A DNA stretch of 60,857 bases from an uncultured Lachnotalea sp. (GCA_948470255.1 CAOKOS010000008.1:1-60857), one strand, 5' to 3'. Counted from the stretch's first letter, positions 1-9,263 are shown. The notes: generated by a model from the sequence alone, not told the origin. Numbers and translations: made by a program.

Positions 1-90
1 TCGCGGAAAGGAAATTAGCCTTTCAGGCCCGCTCACGCGCGGCGATTGCGCTTTGTGCAATCTTTGTTCCTATTTTTGAAAAAGACTTTT
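1..90. repeat. Partial copy of a palindromic intergenic repeat
   Basis: The window opens in non-coding DNA. Around 39-75 the layout GCGGCG, a short inverted repeat, then CTTTGTTCC matches the right part of the element at 36390-36432, where GCGGCG is followed by a small hairpin and TTCTTTGTTCC. I read this as a diverged or truncated member of the same repeat family. Its outer end may lie off the window. No gene is seen before 168. Confidence 0.45.
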
Positions 91-167
91 TCGTATTTAA
101 AAAAGTTCAATAAAACCTTAACCTTCCTTCTGTACAATGGAAAAACCAAAGTACAGGAGGTTTTTTT

Positions 168-839
168 ATGGCGAAATACCGGCATGAATGGAAGTACGAA
201 ATAAACTACGGGGATTTTCTTGTTCTCAGACAGAGAATGTCGGCGGTGGCAGGACGGGACCGCCATGCGCCAGGAGGGACGTACCGTGTCCGCAGCCTTT
301 ATTTTGACAATATGGGCGACAAAGTATTGAGGGAAAAGCTGGACGGAGTAAACAGACGTGAAAAATTCCGGATTCGTTATTACAATGACGATACATCGTG
401 GATGCGGCTGGAAAAAAAGAGTAAGGTGAACGGCCTGTGCCTCAAAGAAAGTCAAAGGATTACAAAAGAGCAGGTACAGATGATTCTTGACGGGACATGG
501 GAGTGGATGCCACAGAGTAGCCTGCCCCTCATAAAAGAATTGTATGTAAAACTAAGGGAGCAGGGACTTAGGCCAAAAATCATTGTGGACTATTTGAGGG
601 AGCCGTTTGTATTTGGGACGGGCGGGGTACGCGTCACTTTGGACTATCAGGTCCGGCTGGGGATGGAGCCTGGGGATTTTTTGAATCCTTTCCAAATTAC
701 AGTCCCTGCAGGGGCGCCCATCATCCTGGAAGTGAAGTGGAATGAGTTTTTACCGGATATTATCCGGGATGCCTTGCAGATTCCAGGCCGGAGGACCGGC
801 GCTTTTTCCAAATATGCCGCATGTAGGATTTATGGTTGA
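168..839 (+). CDS. VTC-domain polyphosphate polymerase-like protein
   Basis: A 223-residue cytoplasmic protein that fits the VTC/CYTH triphosphate-tunnel fold. Charged strand motifs run in the expected order: HEWKYEIN near the start, RSLYFDN, KFRIRYYN, LEKKSK, VDYLREPFV, ILEVKWNEFLP and SKYAACR at the end. In characterised VTC proteins such basic and acidic residues line the tunnel that binds nucleotide and polyphosphate. Bacterial homologues are annotated as polyphosphate polymerase domain proteins, but their activity is mostly unproven. The ATG follows an AGGAGG site. It leads an operon with a DUF4956 membrane protein and a CotH kinase, a trio that recurs in Firmicutes, so a cell-surface role linked to CotH is more likely than bulk polyphosphate storage. 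Confidence 0.85.
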   Translation: MAKYRHEWKYEINYGDFLVLRQRMSAVAGRDRHAPGGTYRVRSLYFDNMGDKVLREKLDGVNRREKFRIRYYNDDTSWMRLEKKSKVNGLCLKESQRITKEQVQMILDGTWEWMPQSSLPLIKELYVKLREQGLRPKIIVDYLREPFVFGTGGVRVTLDYQVRLGMEPGDFLNPFQITVPAGAPIILEVKWNEFLPDIIRDALQIPGRRTGAFSKYAACRIYG

Positions 840-927
840 AATTGCAGAGGATGCAGAGGGAACTACATGGAAAAATACCGGGAAAGGCAGGACGCCGGAA
901 CCGGAGAAGAGAAGAAAGGAAAATATT

Positions 928-1599
928 ATGACTTTTCAGGACATTTTTAAATCAAGCTTTTTGGAGAATATCGGAAGCGTCAGTCTCCTTGACATGGCGC
1001 TGGCCCTGATTTTGGCTTTTGGCCTGGGGCTGTTTATTTTTCTGGTTTATAAAAAAACTTACCAGGGGGTTATGTATTCTTCAAGTTTTGGAACCACCCT
1101 ACTGGCCCTCACCATGATCACCACTGTGGTGATTTTGGCGGTGACTTCCAATGTGGTGCTTTCCCTGGGTATGGTGGGCGCCCTTTCCATTGTACGTTTC
1201 CGCACAGCCATTAAGGAACCCCTGGATATTGCCTTTTTATTCTGGGCCATAGCGGACGGGATTGTGCTGGCAGCCGGGATGATAGTACTGGCCATTACGG
1301 GGAGCGTGATTATTGGTCTTATCCTCCTTGTATTTGTCAATAGAAAACCCCATAGGAACCCTTATATTGTTGTTCTCTCTTGTACGGATTCTGTGGCTGA
1401 AAAGGAAGCGCGGAGGTTTCTGGAGGCACAGGTGGACAGGTGCGTCGTCAAAAGCAAAGCAGCCAGAAAAGGCAGTATTGAGCTGAATATGGAAATCCGT
1501 ATGGATTCAGACAATACGGATTTTATCAATGGGCTGTCGGAACTGGACGGGATAAACAGCGCGGTGCTTGTCAGCTACAATGGGGAATATATGGGATAA
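928..1599 (+). CDS. DUF4956 family membrane protein
   Basis: A 223-residue protein with about four membrane segments in its first 130 residues, then a soluble C-terminal domain of roughly 90 residues. The conserved stretch after the third segment (GMVGALSIVRFRTAIKEP) is the hallmark of the DUF4956 family. The start is the ATG at 928 behind GAAAGGAAAAT. An upstream in-frame extension overlapping the VTC gene exists, but it has no ribosome site and reads as low-complexity charged sequence. The gene sits 88 bases after the VTC gene and 11 bases before the CotH gene. It probably supports the other two at the membrane. Its biochemical activity is unknown. Confidence 0.85.
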   Translation: MTFQDIFKSSFLENIGSVSLLDMALALILAFGLGLFIFLVYKKTYQGVMYSSSFGTTLLALTMITTVVILAVTSNVVLSLGMVGALSIVRFRTAIKEPLDIAFLFWAIADGIVLAAGMIVLAITGSVIIGLILLVFVNRKPHRNPYIVVLSCTDSVAEKEARRFLEAQVDRCVVKSKAARKGSIELNMEIRMDSDNTDFINGLSELDGINSAVLVSYNGEYMG

Positions 1600-1610
1600 G
1601 GAGATGAAAA

Positions 1611-3380
1611 ATGTCTACATATAAACATTTTGACCGGATTTGCGCTGTGGTGTTCCCTGTTATACTGGTTTTTGCTGTGCTGTTTATGAACAGCGGGAAT
1701 TTTGGCGTCCGGGCCGTGTCCGCAGCCATGGGATATGAAGGGCGACTGTTTCGGAGGGATACGGTACATAGGATTGATATTGTGATGGAGGACTGGGAGG
1801 ATTTCATCAGTTCCTGTACAGACGAATCATACAGGGCATGTAGCCTGGTAATTGACGGGGAGGCTTACAAAAATGTGGCCATCCGCGCCAAAGGAAATAC
1901 TTCCCTCACCCAGGTGGCGGCTTATGGAAACGACAGGTACAGTTTCAAAGTTGAATTTGACCATTACGATACAGCGAAGACCTATTATGGGCTTGACAAA
2001 TTGTGCCTGAATAATATGATCCAGGATACTACTTATTTGAAGGATTATCTGTCGTACCGGCTGATGGAGGAGGCGGGCGCTGCCGCGCCCCTTTGCAGTT
2101 ATGTGATGATTTCTGTAAACGGAGAAGACTGGGGGCTTTATTTGGCTGTGGAGGGAGTGGAGGAAGCCTTTCTCCAGCGGAATTATGGCGGCAGTTACGG
2201 GCAGCTTTATAAGCCGGATAGTATGGAGATGGGAAAAGAAGGATTCCAGGAAGGAAACAGAACCCCACAGGGAATGGGAGCGTCCATGGGAAACGGCGAC
2301 GTACTGCTCCAGTATATAGACGATGAACCGGAAAGCTATTCCAACATTTTCGATAATGTCAAAACAAAAGCGGATGAAGAAGACAAAGAACGGCTGATCG
2401 GCGCTTTGAAAAAATTAAGCAGCAGAGAAGGGCTGGAGAAGGCCGTGGATGTGGACAGCGTACTTCGCTATTTTGTGGCCCACAATTTTGTCTTGAATTT
2501 TGACAGCTATACAGGGACAATGGTTCATAATTATTATCTTTATGAAGAGGACGGACAGCTTTCCATGATCCCCTGGGACTATAACCTGGCCTTTGGGGGA
2601 TTTGAATCCGGGGGAAGTGCAGAAACTTTAATCAATTTTCCCATTGATACGCCGGTGTCAGGCGGCAGTATAGAGGAGCGTCCGATGCTGTCCTGGATTT
2701 TTGCGGATGAGGTGTATACAGGACAGTATCACCAGTATTTTTCGGAATTGGTCGGCGGATATTTTGAAAGCGGAAGATTTGCAGAAGAACTGGAGGCTGT
2801 TAAGGCGATGATTTCCCCCTATGTGGAAGAAGATCCGACGAAATTCTGCACTTATGATGAATTCCTCACAGGAATAGATACTCTAAAAGAATTTTGTCTT
2901 TTACGGGCGGAGAGTATCCGGGGGCAGCTTGACGGCGCCATCGGGACGGAGGCAGGAGAGCAGGATACAGCCACTTTTGTTGCGGCGGGAGACATTGAAG
3001 TTTCAGACATGGGGGCCATGAATAATTCCGCGGGTATCGGGGGGCGGCCCCAGGAAGGGCTGAAGGACAGTGGGGAAGGGTTTCCCCAGGGGGAAGTGCC
3101 AGATGGGATGCCGCCGGGAGACGGAGGCGGTGATTTAAACGGAGAACTACCGGAAGGGGTGACGGAAGGAACACCGGGTGGAAATCCGCCCGGGATCCAG
3201 AAGGAAGCACTTGGTGAAGGGATGCCGGGGAGATGGGGAGAAATTCCGGCAAGCCAGGATGGAATCATACAGCAGGGGGAGAAAACTGAAAACCAGAACA
3301 TCATATGGGTGCTGACAGGGCTTTCCGCCGGGGTTCTGATTGTAGGAATCTTAGTTGCTTTCTTCTTTAAACAAAGATGA
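1611..3380 (+). CDS. CotH-type kinase, membrane-anchored surface protein
   Basis: A 589-residue CotH-family protein. After an N-terminal hydrophobic signal/anchor comes the CotH kinase-like domain: IRAKGNTS, YSFKVEFD, LCLNNMIQD, the catalytic-loop-like region ending in MIPWDYNLAFGG, and NFPIDTP. Known CotH proteins are atypical extracellular protein kinases; Bacillus CotH phosphorylates spore coat proteins. Residues about 470-560 are rich in Gly, Pro and Glu, with repeated PPG/EGxP stretches. They end in a single membrane helix (VLIVGILVAFFF) and a basic tail, so the domain is displayed outside on a flexible stalk. It is the third gene of the VTC-DUF4956-CotH operon. The substrate is unknown; the acidic Gly/Pro tail could itself be one. 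Confidence 0.88.
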   Translation: MSTYKHFDRICAVVFPVILVFAVLFMNSGNFGVRAVSAAMGYEGRLFRRDTVHRIDIVMEDWEDFISSCTDESYRACSLVIDGEAYKNVAIRAKGNTSLTQVAAYGNDRYSFKVEFDHYDTAKTYYGLDKLCLNNMIQDTTYLKDYLSYRLMEEAGAAAPLCSYVMISVNGEDWGLYLAVEGVEEAFLQRNYGGSYGQLYKPDSMEMGKEGFQEGNRTPQGMGASMGNGDVLLQYIDDEPESYSNIFDNVKTKADEEDKERLIGALKKLSSREGLEKAVDVDSVLRYFVAHNFVLNFDSYTGTMVHNYYLYEEDGQLSMIPWDYNLAFGGFESGGSAETLINFPIDTPVSGGSIEERPMLSWIFADEVYTGQYHQYFSELVGGYFESGRFAEELEAVKAMISPYVEEDPTKFCTYDEFLTGIDTLKEFCLLRAESIRGQLDGAIGTEAGEQDTATFVAAGDIEVSDMGAMNNSAGIGGRPQEGLKDSGEGFPQGEVPDGMPPGDGGGDLNGELPEGVTEGTPGGNPPGIQKEALGEGMPGRWGEIPASQDGIIQQGEKTENQNIIWVLTGLSAGVLIVGILVAFFFKQR

Positions 3381-3390
3381 AAAGAATTGG

Positions 3391-3631
3391 AAGAGCCGAA
3401 ACGGCGTTCCTATGAGCCTATCCGCCAGCCGCCCCTGCCTGTCTCCGGCCTTGTCCGATAGGCAGATTTTGCAGGTTTTGTGAGTACAGCGCCGTCAGTC
3501 CCGCTGACCGGCTTCTATGGAAGCGGCGGCTGACGGTAAAAGGCGGCGCAGCAAAACCAAAAAATCAACGTGGCAGGACTGGAGACAGGCAGGGGCGGCT
3601 GGGTAGGCCCGGGGGCGCCGTTTCGGCTCTT
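3391..3631. repeat. Large nested palindrome between convergent genes
   Basis: A 241-base inverted-repeat structure fills the gap between the CotH stop and the stop of the helicase on the other strand. The outer arms match perfectly over 16 bases (3391-3406 with 3616-3631). Inner arms match over 21 bases (3426-3446 with 3581-3601). A third nested pair uses CCGTCAG/CTGACGG around 3500-3536, and GGTTTTG pairs with CAAAACC. It could act as a bidirectional terminator or be a MITE-like element. Bases 3437-3466 resemble the loop region of the hairpin at 27772-27844. Confidence 0.8.
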
Positions 3632-3648
3632 TACAGCATTTTCATCGT

Positions 3649-6600
3649 CTATTTCATCACTTCTTCAAGGAGCGATTTATAGCTGTCTACCACTTCGTAG
3701 ACAACATTCCCGCCGGAGATGGCTTTGAAATGCTCCCTGGCGCAGTGGATTTTGGAATCCTCGATCAGGCGCAGCTGCATGGAATCCATGGAACCTTTTG
3801 TCTCTGCCACAAAATAAATGTGCTTTACAGACCCCTCATAAAAAGCAATCGCCCAATCGGGAGTATAACGTCCGACAGGTGTCGAAATGTAAAAACCGCG
3901 GGGGAGCTTCACATAGACTGCAACGTCTGCATTGGTATCGAGGTTTGCCGCAAAATCCCGTTCGCCTGTGGAGTCATAAACAATATGGTCATACAGGTGC
4001 TTTTTTGTTTTCATGGCGTTGACGCCGGGTTTACCTTTGATGGACGGGGCAGTAAACACATCTGTGTCATAATGTTCCTCCAGGACATGGTAAGTGATAT
4101 GCTGGACGACAGCAGCGGCTTTCTCGTCATTGATAAGGGCGGCGGCTTTGACAATAAATTCCTCCGGGTTATTCTTAAACTGATCGAACACACATGGATG
4201 GATTCCCTGGAGGATGGCGATCACTGCCTTGCGGGTCAGCCCTGTCTCGTCCACCAGCTTTCCAATCAGGTCGTATTTTATATTGGAATTTGCCATAATG
4301 TCTGCATGATAACTGTGGGATTCTTCCTTTACAAAAGAGGAACCGGAAAGAAGCTCTTCTTTTGAGTGGATGGTATCCATGACGCCTCCCTCCATGCGGA
4401 AGCGGATTTTTGAGACATGCAGCCTGCCGTCAAGGGCGGCGACTGCTTTTCTGACCAGTTCATCCGTATCGAAATCTACCACATAGACAGATTTTCCATT
4501 GATTTTTGACCAAAGGGCTTGGAACTCCGGCATTGCAAGCTTGTTTTCTTCCACTTGCAGTTCCACGGCGCTGTCCCGGGCATTTTCCGGCTGTGCAATA
4601 CGAGGGTCATAAACGGAATCCACGATTTTAATGACAGCGGAAGCAAAGCCGGCCGCTTCTTCCGCCACTTTGATTTTGCCGTTTGCTTTGTCACTGTAAA
4701 ATTTGTCTGTGAGGGCGCCTCTGCGGTCGATATAACCGTTCAGAATCATATCATAATGGATGGCGGATGCCGTATCCTGGTCAATGATTTGTTGACTGCC
4801 GTTATCATCCTTGATGACTTTGCCCACAAAGAGGCCTGGTGTAACGGACAGAGGCCTGTCTGCGACAGCTTCCGCTATTTCAGCTTGCAGTCCCTTGGAA
4901 AAAGACTCATAGCTTTCACTTGCAATAATAGTGAGGATGTTGACATTATGGACGTCATCTCCCAGGACACTGGAATCCATACGTTGGCCGTCCTGATTTA
5001 CACAGAGACGGAGTCCCCGGCCAACCTCCTGGCGCTTGCGGATATCGCTGCTGCTTTGCTTTAAAGTGCAAATCTGGAAAACGTTGGGGTTGTCCCAACC
5101 TTCACGGAGGGCGGAATGGGAGAAAATAAACCGCACGGGAGAACGCTTTGGGTCACGATCCAGGAGCAGCTCCTTATTTTTCATGATCAGTTCATAGGCG
5201 CTGGTATCGTCGGAGGTGGTTTCTTTTTTTCCGACCTTGCTGTTGACCATTTTACCTCTGCCGTCCACGGAGAAATACCCGGCGTGGGTCTTTTGGGCCG
5301 GGATGGCCTGCAGATATTTGATATACTCATCCTCGCCAATGGAGATTTGCAGCCCGCTTATAATGTCGGCGTATTCTTCTTCAAACATCCTGGCATATTT
5401 TCCGCTTGCAGGCTGGCCGGCAGCGTCATATTCCCGGTAGTTTGCCACTTCATCAATGAAAAACAGGGAAAGGACTTTAATTCCTTTATAAAAGAGTTGC
5501 CGTTCCCTGTAAATGTGTGAGAGGATGGTTTCACGGATTTGGATGCGGCGGAGCTGGTCTTCGTCAACGGCGCCGATGACGTCTCCGGCGAAAAGTTTGA
5601 TCCCGTTTAAAAATTCCACAGAATCATCGCGGCCGTCAATCTGTTTGATGACAAACCCGTTTTTGTATTCTTCCAGGCCGCCGGAACGGTCATATAGGTT
5701 ATCGCCGGTTTTGACAATACGGCTTTTTTTCTTCAGTTCCCCGCCTGCCGTTTTGATTTCAAACTGCAAAGTGGCAGTCGGACTCTTCCTGGAAAGGTTG
5801 ATACCCTCCAGGTAGGCAAAACTGTCTGTGGCGGTGGAGCCACATTGGGTGATGCCTTTCACGGCAATCTTTTTTACCAGATGTCTGTTGTAAGCATCCA
5901 TGGCGTCCAGCCGGTAAACCATGTTGTAAATGCTGCCTTCTTTGTGGGTAGCGGAATAGCGGAGCGTCAAAAGCGGATGGAATTCTTTCAGCCGCTCCTT
6001 TGTCTGCCTGCCCTCCACCGACTGGGGTTCGTCAATGATCAGGATGGGATTTGTTTTTGCAATTATATCAATGGGACGGCGGGAGCGGAATTCATCCAGC
6101 TTCATATAGATTCTCCTGGCATCTTTGCCTTTGGCATTGAAAGCCTGTGCATTGATGATCATGACATGGATGGAACTGTCTGAGGCGAAGCGGTCGATCT
6201 CCATGAGCCGTGATGAACTATAAATGAAATAACGGATTTTTTTTCCGTATTCTTCTGCAAAATGTCCCTGGGTCATTTCAAAGGACTTATATACGCCTTC
6301 ACGAATGGCCACGCTGGGAACCACTACAATGAACTTGCTCCACCCATAAGCGCGGTTCAGCTCATACATGGTTTTAATATAGGTATATGTTTTTCCTACG
6401 CCTGTTTCCATTTCAATGGTGAGATGATAACCGTTTTCGCGGCCTTCCAGCCTGGGGGAGGGGGCTATGCCGCCCTTTCTCTGTACTTTGTTGAGCTGTT
6501 CCAGTATCAGCTGGTCGGAAAGCCCCGGCACAATTTTTTGGTTGCGCCAGCCGGTGAAATCGTCTCTGTCGGTGAGGCTTTGCTGAAGATATCCGGAGCC

Positions 6601-6708
6601 TTTGTCCATCATATAGGAAGACGTCAAATAAGGCTGCCCGGCAAACACATCCACGACAGCCTTCGCAGCGTCGGCTTGAAATTTTTGCTGTTTGTACTGG
6701 ATATTCAC
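3649..6708 (-). CDS. Type III restriction enzyme Res-like helicase-nuclease
   Basis: A 1019-residue protein with a superfamily 2 helicase core and a C-terminal nuclease. Walker A is ETGVGKT at residues 101-107, and the DEAH-box equivalent is DEPQ at 226-229. A later SHSALREGWDNPNVFQICTL stretch and GRGLRL form motifs V and VI. Near the end PDW (950-952) and ETK (969-971) give a PD-(D/E)xK nuclease site. This is the architecture of the Res subunit of type III restriction systems. The start is GTG at 6708 behind GGAGGT. No Mod methyltransferase lies beside it, so it may be an orphan, may pair with a distant Mod, or may be a Res-like stand-alone defence nuclease. It is transcribed alone and converges on the CotH operon. 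Confidence 0.88.
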   Translation of the reverse strand: MNIQYKQQKFQADAAKAVVDVFAGQPYLTSSYMMDKGSGYLQQSLTDRDDFTGWRNQKIVPGLSDQLILEQLNKVQRKGGIAPSPRLEGRENGYHLTIEMETGVGKTYTYIKTMYELNRAYGWSKFIVVVPSVAIREGVYKSFEMTQGHFAEEYGKKIRYFIYSSSRLMEIDRFASDSSIHVMIINAQAFNAKGKDARRIYMKLDEFRSRRPIDIIAKTNPILIIDEPQSVEGRQTKERLKEFHPLLTLRYSATHKEGSIYNMVYRLDAMDAYNRHLVKKIAVKGITQCGSTATDSFAYLEGINLSRKSPTATLQFEIKTAGGELKKKSRIVKTGDNLYDRSGGLEEYKNGFVIKQIDGRDDSVEFLNGIKLFAGDVIGAVDEDQLRRIQIRETILSHIYRERQLFYKGIKVLSLFFIDEVANYREYDAAGQPASGKYARMFEEEYADIISGLQISIGEDEYIKYLQAIPAQKTHAGYFSVDGRGKMVNSKVGKKETTSDDTSAYELIMKNKELLLDRDPKRSPVRFIFSHSALREGWDNPNVFQICTLKQSSSDIRKRQEVGRGLRLCVNQDGQRMDSSVLGDDVHNVNILTIIASESYESFSKGLQAEIAEAVADRPLSVTPGLFVGKVIKDDNGSQQIIDQDTASAIHYDMILNGYIDRRGALTDKFYSDKANGKIKVAEEAAGFASAVIKIVDSVYDPRIAQPENARDSAVELQVEENKLAMPEFQALWSKINGKSVYVVDFDTDELVRKAVAALDGRLHVSKIRFRMEGGVMDTIHSKEELLSGSSFVKEESHSYHADIMANSNIKYDLIGKLVDETGLTRKAVIAILQGIHPCVFDQFKNNPEEFIVKAAALINDEKAAAVVQHITYHVLEEHYDTDVFTAPSIKGKPGVNAMKTKKHLYDHIVYDSTGERDFAANLDTNADVAVYVKLPRGFYISTPVGRYTPDWAIAFYEGSVKHIYFVAETKGSMDSMQLRLIEDSKIHCAREHFKAISGGNVVYEVVDSYKSLLEEVMK

Positions 6709-6879
6709 GATTTCTTACCTCCGGTTTCCTGCCAACAGTCTTTTTCCAGTATATTATAGGAAAAATCAAAAATCAAACAAAAAGTGTGGGAAAGGGAATC
6801 AACTTTTATTTTTAAAAAAGGGGATTTGGTGTTACAATAGTAATCGGAAACAGTCGTCTATTTATTGGGGAGGGATTAT

Positions 6880-7347
6880 ATGCGTCGTAGAGACAGGGAG
6901 ATAACAGGGTTTGATGAGATCGTTGCAATTATGGAAAAATGCGATGTGTGCCGGATTGCGTTAAACGACAATGGATATCCGTATATACTACCGCTTAATT
7001 TTGGAATGGCAGTGAAAAACGGAGTCGTAGAATTGTATTTTCATGGCGCCATGGAGGGGACGAAATATGATCTGATTGAAAAGGATAACAGAGCCGGTTT
7101 TGAGATGGACTGCGGGCACAGGCTGACTGCGGAAAACGCAGATAAAAGCTGTACATGGACCATGAAGTATGCCAGTGCCGTGGGACGGGGCCATATAGAA
7201 ATACTGGACGATGATGAGAAATACGATGCTCTGTGTTTTTTAATGAAACATTATTACCAGGGGGAAATTTCGTTCAGTGAAGCCGTCATGGCGAAAACAA
7301 AAGTTTTTAAGCTGGTTGTGGAGCAGATGACGGGGAAAATCCATTAA
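6880..7347 (+). CDS. Pyridoxamine 5'-phosphate oxidase-fold flavoprotein (NimA-like)
   Basis: A 155-residue split-barrel flavin-binding protein. Features seen are RRRDREITGFDEI at the N terminus, PYILPLNFGMAV in the first strands, ELYFHGAMEGTKYDLIE, and FEMDCGH. These match the small clostridial pyridoxamine-oxidase-like proteins related to NimA nitroimidazole reductases, which use FMN or heme for reduction or detoxification. ATG at 6880 is chosen because GGGGAGGG precedes it; a TTG five codons upstream would sit on that ribosome site. The gene stands alone, divergent from the helicase. The substrate cannot be predicted. Confidence 0.8.
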   Translation: MRRRDREITGFDEIVAIMEKCDVCRIALNDNGYPYILPLNFGMAVKNGVVELYFHGAMEGTKYDLIEKDNRAGFEMDCGHRLTAENADKSCTWTMKYASAVGRGHIEILDDDEKYDALCFLMKHYYQGEISFSEAVMAKTKVFKLVVEQMTGKIH

Positions 7348-7373
7348 AAATGTGAAGATTCGCAGGGATTCCG

Positions 7374-7402
7374 TTGTGGGAATCAGGGAAATGTGGTACA
7401 AT
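7374..7402 (+). promoter_or_regulatory. Sigma-70 type promoter for the Ca/Na exchanger
   Basis: TTGTGG and TACAAT are separated by exactly 17 bases, ending 27 bases before the exchanger start. A small hairpin (GATTCC/GGAATC) overlaps the -35 box and could be the end of the previous transcript or an operator. Confidence 0.5.
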
Positions 7403-7429
7403 TTTCAAAAATGCTGAGGGAGAAATATC

Positions 7430-8458
7430 ATGTTGGCTGCTGTATTTTTGTTTATCGTGGGACTAGTCCTTCTCATCAAGGGCGGTGACTGGTTTGTGGA
7501 CGGGGCCACAGGCATTGCGCAGCGATTCCATGTGCCGGAGCTGTTGATAGGGGCCACGGTGGTGTCCATCGGGACGACGCTTCCTGAGGTTATGGTTTCT
7601 GCCACGTCTGCCGTAGGCGGCCATGGAGAGATCGCTTATGGAAATGCCATTGGCTCTGTGATCTGCAACACAGCGCTGATTGCAGCGCTCACCATTGCCA
7701 TAAGGCCGTCAAAAGTAGAGAGGAAAACCCTTCGCGCACCAGTGGCCTTTTTCTTTGCGGCAGCGGTGTTTTATGTGCTGACGGCCTATAGCGCCGGGCG
7801 TTTTAGCCGGCTATCAGGCCTGCTTCTGCTTTTGATATTTTTTGTATATATGGTGTCCACAGTGATGCAAATCGGGAAAATGCCGGGACAAAAAGAGATG
7901 GAGGAGCCTCTGCTGCAGGCAGCCAGCCTTTCTTCCCGGGAAGAGGCCTCCGGCGCTCCTATTTCAGAAGAGGAGGAGAAAAGCGGCTCCATGGGAAAGG
8001 ATCTGCTGCTTTTAGTGGCCGGGTCGGCGTTTATTGCTGTGGGCGCAAGGCTTCTGGTGGACAACGGCACTTATATCGCCCAAGCCATCGGTGTGCCGGA
8101 ATCGGTGATTGCGCTGACTTTTGTGGCCCTTGGGACTTCCCTTCCGGAGCTGGTGACAGCCATCACTTCCCTGGCGAAAGGCCATGGCGCCCTTTCCCTT
8201 GGAAATATTATCGGGGCGAATCTTTTTAACCTGGTTTTGGTAAGCGGCCTTTCGATCACGCTGGCGCCTTTTGATATCCCTCAAAATGCCACGATAGCCG
8301 GGCACAATGCTTCCCTTGTGTTGGATATTCCGGTTATGATGTTTGTCATGCTGTTTCTGACAATACCTGCCCTGGCAAGGGAAAAGCTGACCAGATTCCA
8401 GGGGATTGTGCTTCTTCTGGTATACGGGGCGTTTTGTGTGATTCAGTTTACCATATAG
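7430..8458 (+). CDS. Calcium/sodium (CaCA family) antiporter
   Basis: A 342-residue inner-membrane exchanger of the CaCA/YrbG family, with two homologous halves of about five helices each. The two alpha repeats carry the ion-binding motifs: GATVVSIGTTLPEVMVS in the first half and LTFVALGTSLPELVTA in the second, each followed by GNAIGS or GNIIGAN. The acidic residue in LPE binds the cation in characterised family members. A charged cytoplasmic loop of about 40 residues joins the halves. It probably exports Ca2+ in exchange for Na+ or H+. Its last 11 bases overlap the end of the transglycosylase gene on the other strand. Confidence 0.9.
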   Translation: MLAAVFLFIVGLVLLIKGGDWFVDGATGIAQRFHVPELLIGATVVSIGTTLPEVMVSATSAVGGHGEIAYGNAIGSVICNTALIAALTIAIRPSKVERKTLRAPVAFFFAAAVFYVLTAYSAGRFSRLSGLLLLLIFFVYMVSTVMQIGKMPGQKEMEEPLLQAASLSSREEASGAPISEEEEKSGSMGKDLLLLVAGSAFIAVGARLLVDNGTYIAQAIGVPESVIALTFVALGTSLPELVTAITSLAKGHGALSLGNIIGANLFNLVLVSGLSITLAPFDIPQNATIAGHNASLVLDIPVMMFVMLFLTIPALAREKLTRFQGIVLLLVYGAFCVIQFTI

Positions 8459-9173
8459 ATTTAAGCGTATGGCCGTCTGCTTCCTTACGGGAGTTCCTTT
8501 TGTTTTTTAACATGCTGTCCAGGACTTGTTCGGCTCTTTTTGAAGCCAATTCTTTATTGACATGGGGGGAATAAACGGAAGGGGCGTTGGGAATCCCTGC
8601 CAACATGGCACATTCGTAGTCTGTCAATTTGAGGGGTTCTTTTCCGAAATATCCCATGGCTGCTTCATAGATGCCATAATAACCGCTGCCGAAGTAAACG
8701 GTATTTGCGTAGAGTTCAAAAATTTCTTCTTTTGTATAGTCTGATTCCATTTTTAATGCGGCAAAAACTTCAGCGGCCTTCCGTTCTAATTGCTTCTCTT
8801 GTGTAAAAAGCAGGTTTTTGGCGAGCTGCTGTGTAATGGTGCTGCCTCCTTCCACAAAATCCATTGCTTTTATGTCTGCCCATGCGGCGCGGCAGATTGC
8901 GATGGGGTCGATTCCGCAGTGCTGCTCAAATCTGCGGTCTTCGGCGGATATGGTAGCTTCTATGTAAAATCTGGGGAGTTTGGAATAGGCGGTGAAATTT
9001 TCCGCTCTGCGGATTTCTTCCACCCTTTCGTGAAGGCTGCTTTCTGCAACTGCATTTCGGTACATCTGATATCCCTTTATTCCATAAAAACCAAGAACCA
9101 GGACAAATACAAGTAAAGCGGCGCCGGACAGGCGCAGGATTAGTTTTCGGAAAAATTTTAAAGTGTGTTTCAT
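8448..9173 (-). CDS. Monofunctional peptidoglycan glycosyltransferase (GT51)
   Basis: A 241-residue bitopic membrane protein: one N-terminal helix (about residues 14-31), then a GT51 domain facing outside. All signature motifs are present: EDRRFEQHCG with the catalytic Glu, GGSTITQQLAKNL, RK..E, and KEEIFELYANTVYFG. It polymerises lipid II into glycan strands. No transpeptidase domain follows, so it is an MtgA-like monofunctional enzyme rather than a class A PBP. The last residues are highly charged. Its stop lies inside the end of the convergent exchanger gene, an arrangement that could give antisense interference between the two. Confidence 0.9.
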   Translation of the reverse strand: MKHTLKFFRKLILRLSGAALLVFVLVLGFYGIKGYQMYRNAVAESSLHERVEEIRRAENFTAYSKLPRFYIEATISAEDRRFEQHCGIDPIAICRAAWADIKAMDFVEGGSTITQQLAKNLLFTQEKQLERKAAEVFAALKMESDYTKEEIFELYANTVYFGSGYYGIYEAAMGYFGKEPLKLTDYECAMLAGIPNAPSVYSPHVNKELASKRAEQVLDSMLKNKRNSRKEADGHTLKSIW

Positions 9174-9263
9174 AAGTTATCCCTCCTTCCTATTCAGGAT
9201 AACACGTTTACCTTACAACTCCGTGACATTTAGATGAAAGATTTGTCACTTTACAGTAATAGG

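Noticed and set aside
2852-3304. Long Pro/Ser-rich frame on the minus strand inside the CotH gene
   Set aside because: It is the mirror of the Gly/Pro-rich CotH tail; no ribosome site, and the composition follows from the coding strand.
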